Below, in pieces: positions 53,697 through 62,144 of a stretch of DNA of 64,000 nucleotides. Source of the stretch: Scalindua sp964344685. Its GTDB lineage: Bacteria > Planctomycetota > Brocadiia > Brocadiales > Scalinduaceae. The notes below the pieces were generated by a model. It saw only the letters and a program-made list of their open reading frames with translations, did not search any database and was not told the DNA's origin. Position 1 is the first letter of the stretch. Every line of letters begins with the position of its first letter. Both the position numbers and the translations under genes were made by a program. The stretch spans positions 62,001-126,000 of the forward strand of contig CAYFOK010000004.1 in NCBI GenBank assembly GCA_964344685.1, read 5' to 3'.

Positions 53697-54734
53697 ATGG
53701 GGAAAAAAATAACAATAGCTATATCAATAGCACTTTTAACATTTTTGCTGATCGTACCGTTTCTCAGTTATAATTCTTACAAACGTGCTATTAAAGACAA
53801 TTATTTTAATCACCTGATTACTACCAGAGATCTTCTGAAACTTCAGATATGGAATTATTTTAATGAAAGATATGGTGATATAGATGTCCTCTCAAGGAAT
53901 CCGGTAATAGCCAAAGGCTTTACCAGACTATCCGGTGCTTTTCATGCTTATGGTCTCGAAAACCAGCAATTCCAGAAGATAAAAAGTATTTACCAACCTT
54001 TAATGGAATATTATGTATCTGCTTACGGATATGCAAACATATTTTTTATTGATAAAGATGGAAGTGTAATTTATTCAGCGTTGAGGGAAGATTTCAGCGG
54101 GACTGATTTGTTTGTAGGAGAATTTAAAGAACACAGAATTGCCAATATGTTTAAAATAGCATTGGAGGATGTTGGCTTTGAAGACTATTATTGGAACGAT
54201 AAAATAAATGATTTCACTGCCTATTTTGGTGCTCCTGTCTTCGAAGCGGAGAGTTTATTGGGCGTAATAGTTATTGAAATCCCTTTTGCTCACTTGGATA
54301 CTATTCTTACTCAAAGAGCTGGATTGGGGCAAACAGGTGAAATGTATCTGGTGGGCGATGACGGTTTTATGCGTTCTAATTCAAGGTTTTCTGTAACGCC
54401 TACAATACTTCAAAAAGAGGTAAATACGGAAGCGACTAGAGAGGCATTTGAAGGATATGTTGGTAAGAAAATCATTAAAGATTATCGAGGTGTTCCAGTG
54501 TTAAGCGCATATACACCGCTTAATCTAAATTTCATTAACTGGGCACTCCTGGTTGAGATTGATGAAGCTGAAGCGTTTGCTGAGATTGACGAGGTAGAAC
54601 ATAAACTTACAATTGTCGCATCCCTATTTGCGACAATAGTCGGTGGTTATATATATTTTACATACAGGGCTCACAAAAGGGAGGAAGAGGAAGAGGGAAT
54701 TTTAAGTCATGAAGAAGAACAATCCGTATCTTAA
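53697..54734 (+). CDS. Orphan Cache-domain membrane sensor without output domain
   Basis: 345 residues. TM1 is at 6-25. A periplasmic region of about 275 residues has the dCache pattern (YANIFFIDKDGSVIYSALRE near 112-131; GQTGEMYLVGDDGFMRSNSR near 218-237). TM2 is at about 304-322, then an acidic tail rich in Glu. Cache domains bind small ligands for chemoreceptors and kinases. Here no HAMP, MCP, kinase or cyclase domain follows TM2. It could be a truncated receptor or a partner of a separate signalling protein. No SD precedes the ATG. Confidence 0.82.
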   Translation: MGKKITIAISIALLTFLLIVPFLSYNSYKRAIKDNYFNHLITTRDLLKLQIWNYFNERYGDIDVLSRNPVIAKGFTRLSGAFHAYGLENQQFQKIKSIYQPLMEYYVSAYGYANIFFIDKDGSVIYSALREDFSGTDLFVGEFKEHRIANMFKIALEDVGFEDYYWNDKINDFTAYFGAPVFEAESLLGVIVIEIPFAHLDTILTQRAGLGQTGEMYLVGDDGFMRSNSRFSVTPTILQKEVNTEATREAFEGYVGKKIIKDYRGVPVLSAYTPLNLNFINWALLVEIDEAEAFAEIDEVEHKLTIVASLFATIVGGYIYFTYRAHKREEEEEGILSHEEEQSVS

Positions 54735-54857
54735 ACTTTTTTAACAATTTTGCACTAAGACCGGGCAAACACTGCTACAGCGTCATTTCATTTGATAAGT
54801 CAGTAATCATATCTTTGTTATACGTGTATCATCCTTATTCTTCCCCAACTGAATAGT

Positions 54858-55259
54858 TTATTCAAGACCATTTTTTCTGAAACATTCGACATATTTTTTA
54901 TCGGTTATCTGTATATGGTTAATTAACCAATGTTTCAAGTACTCAAGTATTTCATTTGCAATCTGATAATCCCCTTCAATCACTCTATTACAATATGTAA
55001 TAGCCTTGTTGGTAAAATCGTGGTGCTCTTCTTTGTGATATTGAAATTCTGGATAATTGAATTCAACCATATAAGACTCTTCAGTTGAAAAGTGTTTGAG
55101 AGCGTACTTAGTCAGTTCTTTTAATAATCTAGATATTTCATCAATATTATTACTATGTTGTTTTGCGACAATAGCGGCATTCATAATGCGAATTAGTTCC
55201 TTATGCTCCTCATCAATTATTGATAGACCTACACTGTATTTCTCTTCCCATTTAATCAT
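54858..55259 (-). CDS. Bacteriohemerythrin
   Basis: Diiron oxygen-binding protein. From MIKWEEKYSVGLSIIDEEHKE (133 residues) all diiron ligands are in place: His19, His56, Glu60, His75, His79, His115 and Asp120. An upstream in-frame Met at 55352 would add 31 residues with no hemerythrin match, so 55259 is preferred. A role in O2 buffering or sensing would suit an oxygen-sensitive lifestyle, but this is inference. Confidence 0.94.
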   Translation of the reverse strand: MIKWEEKYSVGLSIIDEEHKELIRIMNAAIVAKQHSNNIDEISRLLKELTKYALKHFSTEESYMVEFNYPEFQYHKEEHHDFTNKAITYCNRVIEGDYQIANEILEYLKHWLINHIQITDKKYVECFRKNGLE

Positions 55260-55505
55260 TTCAATATATTGCGTTAAGAACGACACAAAATCAATACAAA
55301 AATGAATGACAATAGAAAATTTTGGCTTTATGCTCTGTTTTTTATAGGTCAAAAATCTAATATTACAATCTATTCTCTATAGAAGGGCCCAGTCCTGCAA
55401 GTAATACAGAAGACCGAAAACTCCTAACCGATTCAAATTATAATCTGATACAGCTGAAAAATCATTGTATACTTACACAAGATTTCAATATACGTCTTAC
55501 ATCTG

Positions 55506-55533
55506 TTGATTTATGGCTCCTTTCTATTATAAT
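55506..55533 (+). promoter_or_regulatory. Strong candidate promoter of the PPC-domain gene
   Basis: TTGATT (55506-55511), a 16-nt spacer and a perfect TATAAT (55528-55533). It lies about 40 nt before the ATG at 55573, which also has AAAGGA upstream. Confidence 0.6.
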
Positions 55534-55572
55534 GGTTTAAAACTTTAATTATATTGAAAGGATAAAATTAAT

Positions 55573-56010
55573 ATGTCCAGAATTCGAGAAGTCAAAACGG
55601 TGAAGATGTTCATGGGAAAACTCGCACACAATGCTGATTTACTGGAAGAAATTACAACAATCTGTATTGATCAGGATATTTGTCTTGGAAGAATTGAAGC
55701 ACTGGGAGCTGTGAAAAAAGCCAGACTGGGGTATTACAACCAACAGGATCATGAGTATCATTTTTTTGATATTGATCAAACGCTTGAGATTACTAATTTG
55801 ACAGGGAATATCTCAATTAAGGATGGGGTACCTGTAGTTCACGCCCATGTAACTCTCTCAGACAAAGATGGCCATGCTTATGGCGGCCATCTTGCTCCGG
55901 GAACAACAGTTTTTGCCTGTGAAGTTGCAATTCAGGTTTTAGAAGGACCAAAATTTGAAAGAGGGTTTGACCAGGAAACAGGGTTACCGTTATGGGAAAT
56001 GAACGAATAA
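55573..56010 (+). CDS. PPC-domain (DUF296) protein
   Basis: 145 residues making one PPC domain, the fold also found in plant AT-hook nuclear proteins and in free-standing bacterial trimers. The conserved histidine cluster is VVHAHVTLSDKDGHAYGGHL with His90, His92, His101 and His106, followed by APGTTVFACEVAI. The histidines could form a metal site. There is no AT-hook, so DNA binding should not be assumed. Function is unknown. Confidence 0.87.
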   Translation: MSRIREVKTVKMFMGKLAHNADLLEEITTICIDQDICLGRIEALGAVKKARLGYYNQQDHEYHFFDIDQTLEITNLTGNISIKDGVPVVHAHVTLSDKDGHAYGGHLAPGTTVFACEVAIQVLEGPKFERGFDQETGLPLWEMNE

Positions 56011-56031
56011 CGTTTTATCGTTCTTTCTTTT
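56001..56031 (+). terminator. Weak terminator overlapping the PPC gene stop
   Basis: GAACGA (56001-56006) and TCGTTC (56018-56023) with T-rich TTTCTTTT following. The stem is short and overlaps the stop codon. Confidence 0.35.
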
Positions 56032-56060
56032 AAAACAGGTAGTTTCGAAAGTTCCTGGTT

Positions 56061-56081
56061 TTGCCAACAGACAGTTGGCAA
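56061..56081. repeat. Perfect 8-bp hairpin downstream of the PPC gene
   Basis: TTGCCAAC-AGACA-GTTGGCAA in the 224-nt gap between the PPC gene and the convergent thioredoxin-like gene. No T run on either side; perhaps a bidirectional 3'-end structure. Confidence 0.4.
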
Positions 56082-56234
56082 GCAACCTATTCTAAATACT
56101 TTATTATTTAATTCATGCCTGATAACATTCAGACGTAAATATGGAATGCAACATAGTCGGAAAAGATGAAAAAGGCAACAATCTAATCCAATGGCAGAAA
56201 TGTTATTGACCATGGTATTAGTTAAAATATTTTC

Positions 56235-56693
56235 CTATTGTTTTGCCTTGTAACCTTCTATGATTTTCTTCAGGTGCCGTACATACTCCCAAGGCCCACC
56301 CTGAAGGTATCCGGTTATGCCAACAGGCTTTCCATCCGGACTGAGAATAACAATAGTCGGGTAGCCCTTAATATCGTACTTCCGTGCTAAATCCAGGTTT
56401 TGCTGCTTTAATTCGTCTGTCTGTTCTTTTGCACGAGGAAAATCCACTAATACACATACAAGATTTTCTTCCGCAAAATCCTTGAAGGCATCCTGAGAAA
56501 AAACTTCTTTTTCCAGTCTTTTACACCAACCACACCAGTCAGATCCACTGAAGTCAAGAAGTATGTATTTTCCGGAAGTTTTTGCTACTGATGATGCTTT
56601 TTCAAAATCTGTCTCCCAATTTGTAGCTTCAGTTTTCGAACTGCACAGCATCACTATTGCTATTAAAATACTTATAATGAAATATTTTCTCAT
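56235..56693 (-). CDS. Exported thioredoxin-fold protein (DUF255/thioredoxin_7-like)
   Basis: 152 residues from the ATG at 56693, which has a strong GGAAGGA SD; Met at 56723 is less likely. A signal peptide (about 1-24) precedes a thioredoxin fold with the redox motif WCGWC (Cys54, Cys57) and the cis-Pro loop YDIKGYPTIVIL. Probably a periplasmic disulfide reductase or cytochrome-maturation helper. The partner is unknown, and no DsbD or Ccm gene is adjacent. Confidence 0.88.
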   Translation of the reverse strand: MRKYFIISILIAIVMLCSSKTEATNWETDFEKASSVAKTSGKYILLDFSGSDWCGWCKRLEKEVFSQDAFKDFAEENLVCVLVDFPRAKEQTDELKQQNLDLARKYDIKGYPTIVILSPDGKPVGITGYLQGGPWEYVRHLKKIIEGYKAKQ

Positions 56694-56794
56694 TGTATTC
56701 CTTCCTTTCAGTCCTTCTTCCATTTTTAATATAATAAAAATTCTGTAAAAAATCTCTAACCCTTAATAACAGGGAAAAAATGGGAGAAAACGAT

Positions 56795-57028
56795 TTAAGG
56801 CTTTTTCTTTGTAGCTTTTCTATAGGCATCTTCAGTCCAGCATAATCTAAAATGAGAGCATCTTTTACAGTCCAAAAGTAAACCTTTTCTTTCCATAAAT
56901 ATTTTTCCGGAAAGAGATTTTTCCATATCCTCACGTTTCATAACCAGACACAATGGTTCATCCGTTAAACAGCCGTGTTGATTATAACAGTTAATACAGA
57001 TATTTTTACGCTTTTTTTCATCTGTCAT
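56795..57028 (-). CDS. Small cysteine-rich protein (77 aa)
   Basis: Not recognised as a named family. Seven Cys residues fall in two repeated patterns: CX2CX5C at Cys11, Cys14 and Cys20, plus Cys27; then CX2CX5C at Cys54, Cys57 and Cys63. This suggests metal (zinc or Fe-S) binding. It is basic at both ends and has no signal peptide. It is upstream of the thioredoxin-like gene on the same strand, 101 nt apart. Confidence 0.65.
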   Translation of the reverse strand: MTDEKKRKNICINCYNQHGCLTDEPLCLVMKREDMEKSLSGKIFMERKGLLLDCKRCSHFRLCWTEDAYRKATKKKP

Positions 57029-57166
57029 AATATCTTTGAAAGCTAAATTCCTCTATTCAAAACTATAATTATTATGAGAAGATTAATTAATATCAACCGC
57101 AAGGAAGGGCTACCACATATATGACCTGTTAACTCTCATATTTTTGTTTGTCAATTACCATAAACG

Positions 57167-57205
57167 AAAAAAGGCTTGTACTTAGGTATCAAGTACAAGC
57201 CTTTT
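57167..57205 (-). terminator. Strong intrinsic terminator of the rpsB-tsf-pyrH-frr-tRNA operon
   Basis: A perfect 15-bp stem (57169-57183 with 57191-57205; core GGCTTGTACTT/AAGTACAAGCC) with a 7-nt loop. On the minus strand a T6 run ends at 57167. It begins 7 nt after tRNA-Glu. Confidence 0.9.
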
Positions 57206-57211
57206 AATATT

Positions 57212-57286
<75 letters not shown>

Positions 57287-57309
57287 TGAATTAACTATGA
57301 CCATATAAG

Positions 57310-57382
57310 TGAGGGCAGAAGGACTCGAACCTTCGACAATCGCCTTAAAAGGGCGGTGCTCTACCAACTGAGCTATGCCCCC
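57310..57382 (-). tRNA. tRNA-Lys (anticodon UUU)
   Basis: Minus-strand cloverleaf: acceptor GGGGGCA/TGCCCTC with one G-U pair, and anticodon loop CTTTTAA. The 27-43 pair at the top of the anticodon stem is C-A, a mismatch. CCA is not encoded. It begins 7 nt after the frr stop, so it must be processed from the rpsB-frr transcript. Confidence 0.94.
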
Positions 57383-57389
57383 CGTATAT

Positions 57390-57950
57390 TTATATTGTTA
57401 AGATTTCACCAGTTTTCTGCTTTAAAAGATCATTTATTTTAGCTTCGTTTTCGTGTATAAACTTCTGTATCTGGTCTTTTGTCTTTTTTGCTTCGTCCTC
57501 AGTTAATACTGAATCCTTTTCCTCTTTATCAATATGTTTATTTGCATCACGTCTAATGTTTCTGATAGAAATTTTTGACGCTTCCGCCATCTCCTTGATT
57601 TGAGACACAATCTTTCCCCTGCGGTCTCCACTTAAAGGTGGTATTAAAACTCGAATAACCTTTCCATCAGTATTTGTTGTCAATCCCAGGTCTGATTGTG
57701 ATATCGCTTTATCGATATCTTTTATAATGGACGGATCATAAGGGCTGATGATTATTAGTTGTGGTTCAGGTGCTGTAATATTCGCGACTTGTTTTATTGG
57801 CGTAAGCGAACCATAGCAATTGACTTTAACATTTTCAACAAGACCTGGTGTTGCCCGGCCAGTCCTTATACTCTTAAGTTCTTCTTTTAAAAGCTCAAGA
57901 GATTTTTCCATCTTTCTCTTAGTTTCATTTTGTATTTCTATTGAGGACAT
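57390..57950 (-). CDS. frr: Ribosome recycling factor
   Basis: With EF-G it splits post-termination ribosomes. The 186-residue product has ELKSIRTGRATPGLVENVKV (about 26-45), the IRVLIPPLS-type segment VIRVLIPPLSGDRR, and the KISIRNIRRDANKHIDKEEK helix. It overlaps the pyrH stop by one base (TAATG). Confidence 0.97.
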   Translation of the reverse strand: MSSIEIQNETKRKMEKSLELLKEELKSIRTGRATPGLVENVKVNCYGSLTPIKQVANITAPEPQLIIISPYDPSIIKDIDKAISQSDLGLTTNTDGKVIRVLIPPLSGDRRGKIVSQIKEMAEASKISIRNIRRDANKHIDKEEKDSVLTEDEAKKTKDQIQKFIHENEAKINDLLKQKTGEILTI

Positions 57951-58684
57951 TAAACGCTCCCTACATAAGTACCAATTTTATTACCTATTATGGCCTTACT
58001 GATATTGTTCTTTTTTCTGAGATTGAACACAATTATTGGGAGTTTATTTTCCATGCTCAGAGATATTGCTGTTGCATCCATTACATCTAGATTATTATTC
58101 AACGCTTCCATATATTCTAATCTATTATACTTCTTCGCTTTCGGATTGGTGATTGGATCATCAGAATACACTCCGTCAACCTTTGTTCCTTTAAGAAAGG
58201 CATCTGCGCCAATTTCTATCGCTCTTAGTGCCGCCGCAGTGTCAGTCGTGAAGTAAGGGCTGCCTGTCCCACCGGCAAGAACAACAACAAAACCATTTTC
58301 AAGAAAACTCCGGCATTTATGTATTGTATATGGCTCTACTATGCCCTGTATTTCAATAGCACTTAATACTCTTGTCGGTATTTCAAGCTTTTCAAGTGAG
58401 TCCTGAAGGGCAATTGCATTAATATTCGTAGCAATCATCCCTAACTGATCAGCTCGCGTGCGATCAAGGCCTGACCGACTTAATTTCGAACCCCTTATAA
58501 TATTTCCACCGCCTACTACTATAGCAACCTCAACCCCGGCATCTCTCGCGCTGCTGATTTCTTTTGCTATTAAACGACACTTTGAAATATCTATTACCGA
58601 TGAGTTTTCTGAACAAAACCCTTCACCACTAATTTTTAAAAGAACGCGTTTATGCTTTTTGATAGCTATGACTCTATTCTCCAA
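57950..58684 (-). CDS. pyrH: Uridylate kinase (UMP kinase)
   Basis: Phosphorylates UMP to UDP; a hexameric amino-acid-kinase fold. The start is uncertain. TTG at 58684 gives 244 residues and puts the usual short N-terminus before KRVLLKISGE. An ATG at 58726 would overlap tsf by 53 nt. Signatures are VAIVVGGGNIIRG, RTRADQLGMIATNINAIAL, VLAGGTGSPYFTTDTAAALR and the C-terminal NLRKKNNISKAIIGNKIGT. Confidence 0.95.
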   Translation of the reverse strand: MENRVIAIKKHKRVLLKISGEGFCSENSSVIDISKCRLIAKEISSARDAGVEVAIVVGGGNIIRGSKLSRSGLDRTRADQLGMIATNINAIALQDSLEKLEIPTRVLSAIEIQGIVEPYTIHKCRSFLENGFVVVLAGGTGSPYFTTDTAAALRAIEIGADAFLKGTKVDGVYSDDPITNPKAKKYNRLEYMEALNNNLDVMDATAISLSMENKLPIIVFNLRKKNNISKAIIGNKIGTYVGSV

Positions 58685-59261
58685 TCGCAAATCTTGCAAA
58701 ACGATTAATCTTAACGTTTTCACCAAGTTTTGTAATTGCGTTTTTTAATAAATCTTCTATTGTCTGGTCGTTATCTTTTACAAAAGGCTGATTTATAAGG
58801 CAAACTTCTTTATAAAAACTTTCCATCTTGCCGTCAATTATTTTATCCCTTACATTGTCAGGTTTATCTTTAAATTCTTCGTTGTATTCATTTCTTTCTT
58901 TATCAATAATTTCTTGAGGAACGGTTTCTCTGCTTACGGCCATAGGGTCAGTTGCCGCCACCTGCATACAGAGATCTTTTACCAGATCCGCAAATACATC
59001 ATTCTTCGCTACAAAATCAGTTTCACAATTAACCTCTATCAATACTCCTACTTTACCGTTAGTGTGTATATACGAACCCACTCTACCCTCTGGAGTACCA
59101 CGTGAACCCTTTTTTATGGCTTTAGCCAGCCCTTTTTTTCTTAGAATTTCTCCTGCTTTTTCAAAGTCACCATTTGCTTCTTCGAGTGCATTCTTACAGT
59201 CCAAGAAACCCGCACTCGTCCGATCCCTTAATTCTCTTACACTTGATGCATCAATAGCCAT
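58674..59261 (-). CDS. tsf: Translation elongation factor Ts, short form
   Basis: Guanine-nucleotide exchange factor of EF-Tu. The 195-residue product has the N-terminal UBA-like domain (SSVRELRDRTSAGFLDCKNA, about 6-25) and the TDF exchange motif in NCETDFVAKNDVF. It has a single core subdomain, so it is the short Thermus-like form rather than the roughly 280-residue E. coli form. It overlaps pyrH at its 3' end by about 11 nt. Confidence 0.96.
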   Translation of the reverse strand: MAIDASSVRELRDRTSAGFLDCKNALEEANGDFEKAGEILRKKGLAKAIKKGSRGTPEGRVGSYIHTNGKVGVLIEVNCETDFVAKNDVFADLVKDLCMQVAATDPMAVSRETVPQEIIDKERNEYNEEFKDKPDNVRDKIIDGKMESFYKEVCLINQPFVKDNDQTIEDLLKNAITKLGENVKINRFARFAIGE

Positions 59262-59363
59262 TGTACTCTAACTCCATATATTTATCTTAGGTTTTACTAA
59301 TAATAAAGTCATGATTGAGGAGGGTTCAACTGTTACAAGATGTTATTTCGGTGGATGAAACTC

Positions 59364-60089
59364 TCAAGTAGTTTCTTGTAATACCTTGCTGTCTTCTTCT
59401 GTTTTCGCTGAAGGTTGTCCCTCTAAAATTGCATCCGCTGTTTTATTTAAGAACAGCCTGATTGCCCTTATAGCATCATCGTTACCAGGCACACATACAT
59501 CAACGAGATCAGGATCACAATCTGTGTCTGTCAGGCAAATTGTTGGTATTCCCATCTTGATAGCTTCTTTCATTGCTATGTGTTCTTTCTTCGGGTCAAC
59601 AACTACTAACACCGATGGCAACTTATTCATATTTTTTATACCTTCGAGATTTTTAGTGATTTTTTTTCTCTCACGTGTAAGTGAAGATATTATTTTCTTA
59701 CTATAATTGTGAATCGAACCATTTTCTTCAAGCTCTTCAAGTTCTTCCAATCTTTTCAGTCTTTTGCGAATTGTCTCAAAATTTGTTAATGTACCGCCAA
59801 GCCATCTTTCGCAAACATAATGCATATTAGAGCGTTGGGCTTCAGCGACAATAGCATCTTTTGCCTGCCATTTTGTACCGACAAAGAGCACCTCTTTCCT
59901 GTTACTGGAAATCTTTGTAAGAAACTTATATGCCGTAATCAAGCCTCTTACAGTCTCTTTCAGGTTAATTATATGGATCAGATTACGTTTCCCAAAGATA
60001 TATGATTTCATCTTGGGGTTCCATCGGCTTGTCCTATGCCCAAAATGAAAACCTGCATCTACTAGTTCTTGAAGATTTACTATTGGCAA
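59364..60089 (-). CDS. rpsB: 30S ribosomal protein S2
   Basis: Binds S1 and the 30S head-platform junction. No ATG is present. A TTG at 60089 (MPIVNLQELVDAGFHFGHRT, 241 residues) has AAGGAG exactly 6 nt upstream, while the TTG at 60095 would abut the SD, so 60089 is preferred. Signatures are FVGTKWQAKDAI, RWLGGTLTNFETIRKRL and GIPTICLTDTDCDPDLVDV. First gene of the rpsB-tsf-pyrH-frr operon. Confidence 0.96.
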   Translation of the reverse strand: MPIVNLQELVDAGFHFGHRTSRWNPKMKSYIFGKRNLIHIINLKETVRGLITAYKFLTKISSNRKEVLFVGTKWQAKDAIVAEAQRSNMHYVCERWLGGTLTNFETIRKRLKRLEELEELEENGSIHNYSKKIISSLTRERKKITKNLEGIKNMNKLPSVLVVVDPKKEHIAMKEAIKMGIPTICLTDTDCDPDLVDVCVPGNDDAIRAIRLFLNKTADAILEGQPSAKTEEDSKVLQETT

Positions 60090-60135
60090 CTTCAACTCCT
60101 TAAATAAAATCTCTGTCTCGTCTAGAAAGCGTTTT

Positions 60136-60163
60136 ATTATATCAAATAAAAGTATATGTACAA
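60136..60163 (-). promoter_or_regulatory. Candidate promoter of the rpsB operon
   Basis: Minus-strand TTGTAC (60158-60163), a 16-nt spacer and a perfect TATAAT (60136-60141). The predicted start is about 40 nt before the rpsB TTG. Confidence 0.5.
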
Positions 60164-60230
60164 GTATAATTATTATAAAATAGTCTTAATAAGTATCTTA
60201 CCATTAGCAAGACCGCTTGGTTTCACATAT

Positions 60231-60270
60231 CGGGTTACTTATAATTAACTATTTATTCAAAAGCAACCCG
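60231..60270 (-). terminator. Hairpin after the oxidoreductase gene (possible terminator)
   Basis: On the minus strand CGGGTTGCTT pairs with AAGTAACCCG (10 bp, one G-U, 20-nt loop), starting 7 nt after the stop at 60278. No T run follows. Confidence 0.4.
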
Positions 60271-60277
60271 AAAATCC

Positions 60278-61312
60278 CTATACCGTAGCTTCCGGCATAC
60301 TAATATTTGCCAGTTTCAAATTCTTGTTTATTTCTTCTCTTATCAAATCAGCAGTTTTTATTGCATTCATTCCCTCTTCACCTGAAACAATCGGCTGTGT
60401 GCCTTTTTTTACACAATCCAAAAATGATTTCAACTCCTTTCTCAGCGGCTCCTCGTTGTTCATTTTAATTCGTTCAATCTTTAACATATCTCCAAAAGAA
60501 AAGTTTTTTAGATCTGTAATGTTTGAGACGCCTTTTCTTTCAGCATCAATAGATTTCAGGGTTAACTCAGGTGATTTTTTGTAAATAAGGGCCTCTTGTT
60601 TTTGATAATCAAGCGATATATACGAATTTTCAGAAAAAAGACGGATTCTTCTCATCGGTTCAAAAGAAACCCTGCTTGCCGTAATATTTGCCACGCAACC
60701 ATTCTCAAACTGGATACGTGCATTCGCAATATCCTCCTTATCCGCTATAACATTTACACCAACAGCATCTATCTTTTTTACCTTGGACTTTGAAAGATAT
60801 AAAATGATGTCTATATCGTGAATCATTAAGTCCAATACTACACCAATATCGGCAGAACGGAATGTAAATGGGCTTAACCTGTGACACTCTATGAATTTTA
60901 TGGAAACATCAAGCTTTTTGATAGCTTCAAGTGCGGGATTAAATCTCTCTATGAAGCCAGGTTGTAATACTATCGAGTTTTGCTGGCTAAGCTGTATTAA
61001 ATCTTCTGCTTCAGAGACAGTACCCGTCATAGGTTTTTCTACTAATACGTGAATACCGTTTTCAAGCAACTCTTTGGCAATTTCATAGTGAAACTTGGTA
61101 GGAACTACAACACTAGCAGCATCAACTTCATTTAATATCTCTTTGAATGAACTAAAATATCTGGTTTTACAACGCAGTGCCACTGCCTCACCGGCATCCT
61201 TATTAGTATCTACAACACCTACAAGGCTAACGCCCGGCATCTCGGAGTAAATACGTGCATGTTCCTTGCCGAGATGTCCTGTTCCTATTACTGCAACCTT
61301 CAATTTTTCCAA
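60278..61312 (-). CDS. Gfo/Idh/MocA-family NAD(P)-dependent oxidoreductase
   Basis: 344 residues. A Rossmann domain with GTGHLG (Gly10-Gly15) and Asp35 in VVDTN suggests NAD preference. EKPM is at 92-95, and the catalytic-type MIHDIDIILYL is near 163-173. It starts 13 nt after lpxA. Relatives beside lpxA include GnnA, a UDP-GlcNAc 3-dehydrogenase that with GnnB supplies the diamino sugar for amide-linked lipid A. That role is possible here, but no GnnB aminotransferase is in the window. Confidence 0.85.
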   Translation of the reverse strand: MEKLKVAVIGTGHLGKEHARIYSEMPGVSLVGVVDTNKDAGEAVALRCKTRYFSSFKEILNEVDAASVVVPTKFHYEIAKELLENGIHVLVEKPMTGTVSEAEDLIQLSQQNSIVLQPGFIERFNPALEAIKKLDVSIKFIECHRLSPFTFRSADIGVVLDLMIHDIDIILYLSKSKVKKIDAVGVNVIADKEDIANARIQFENGCVANITASRVSFEPMRRIRLFSENSYISLDYQKQEALIYKKSPELTLKSIDAERKGVSNITDLKNFSFGDMLKIERIKMNNEEPLRKELKSFLDCVKKGTQPIVSGEEGMNAIKTADLIREEINKNLKLANISMPEATV

Positions 61313-61325
61313 AGCTTCTTATCTC

Positions 61326-62144
61326 TCATGATATATTTGTTAAAGTGGATCTCAAAGACTCCCTGTATCTACCGAATTTGCCCTTATCTACGTTTCTAAA
61401 AAAATCAATTAGAACCTTTATTTCCGGCATCAGGTTTTCCTGGTTCTCTAACTCAGAAAGTATCTGGTTTCTATTCAATGTTTCTGATCGAAATAGTTGC
61501 TTAAATGCTTCCTTTATAGTATTTATGACATCTTGCGAAAATCCAGATCTTTCCAAACCTATTACATTAACTTTTCGAACCTTGGCAGGATTACCTTCTA
61601 CTATCATGTATGGCGGTACATCCTGAACGATCCTTGAGAGTCCTCCCACATAAGAGTGTTGACCAATAGTCACAAAAGGCTGTATGCCTGCAAGCCCCAT
61701 CAACTTTGCATGCTTTTCTACCTTTATGTGTCCTCCTAAAAGTACACCATTGGCGAGAAGGACATTGTCTTCAATGATACAATCATGTGCTATATGCGAA
61801 CATGACATAAAAAGATTATTGTTGCCTATTAGCGTCTCTCCGCCACCTACTTCAGTTCCAGTATTGATTGTAACACTTTCCCTGATCACGTTGTCACTTC
61901 CAATAATAAGCTTTGACTGTTCTCCATAATATTTTAAATCTTGAGGCTCCGCACCTATTACTGAATTGGGAAATATTACGTTGCTTTTAGCTATGGTTGT
62001 ATTACCGGTAATTGTAACGTTATTATGAATGACACTTCCTTCACCAACTTTCACGTTCTTGTCTATTACCGAAAAAGGCCCAATTTCAACATTTTTGCCT
62101 ATTATTGCGTCTGGGTGAATGATAGCTGTTGAATGTATTTTCAT
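61326..62144 (-). CDS. lpxA: UDP-N-acetylglucosamine acyltransferase
   Basis: First step of lipid A synthesis. The 272-residue product is a left-handed beta-helix of hexapeptide repeats (about 1-185) with the catalytic SHIAHDCIIEDNVLLANG segment near 114-131. The C-terminal helical domain includes GNPAKVRKVNVIGLERSGFS. The length equals the family norm (about 260-270). A 140-nt gap separates it from lpxC. Confidence 0.95.
   Translation of the reverse strand: MKIHSTAIIHPDAIIGKNVEIGPFSVIDKNVKVGEGSVIHNNVTITGNTTIAKSNVIFPNSVIGAEPQDLKYYGEQSKLIIGSDNVIRESVTINTGTEVGGGETLIGNNNLFMSCSHIAHDCIIEDNVLLANGVLLGGHIKVEKHAKLMGLAGIQPFVTIGQHSYVGGLSRIVQDVPPYMIVEGNPAKVRKVNVIGLERSGFSQDVINTIKEAFKQLFRSETLNRNQILSELENQENLMPEIKVLIDFFRNVDKGKFGRYRESLRSTLTNIS

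Noticed and set aside
56011..56234. 93-codon minus-strand frame extending from the PPC gene into the spacer
   Set aside because: It overlaps the real PPC coding region antisense and contains the hairpins; the codons look non-coding.
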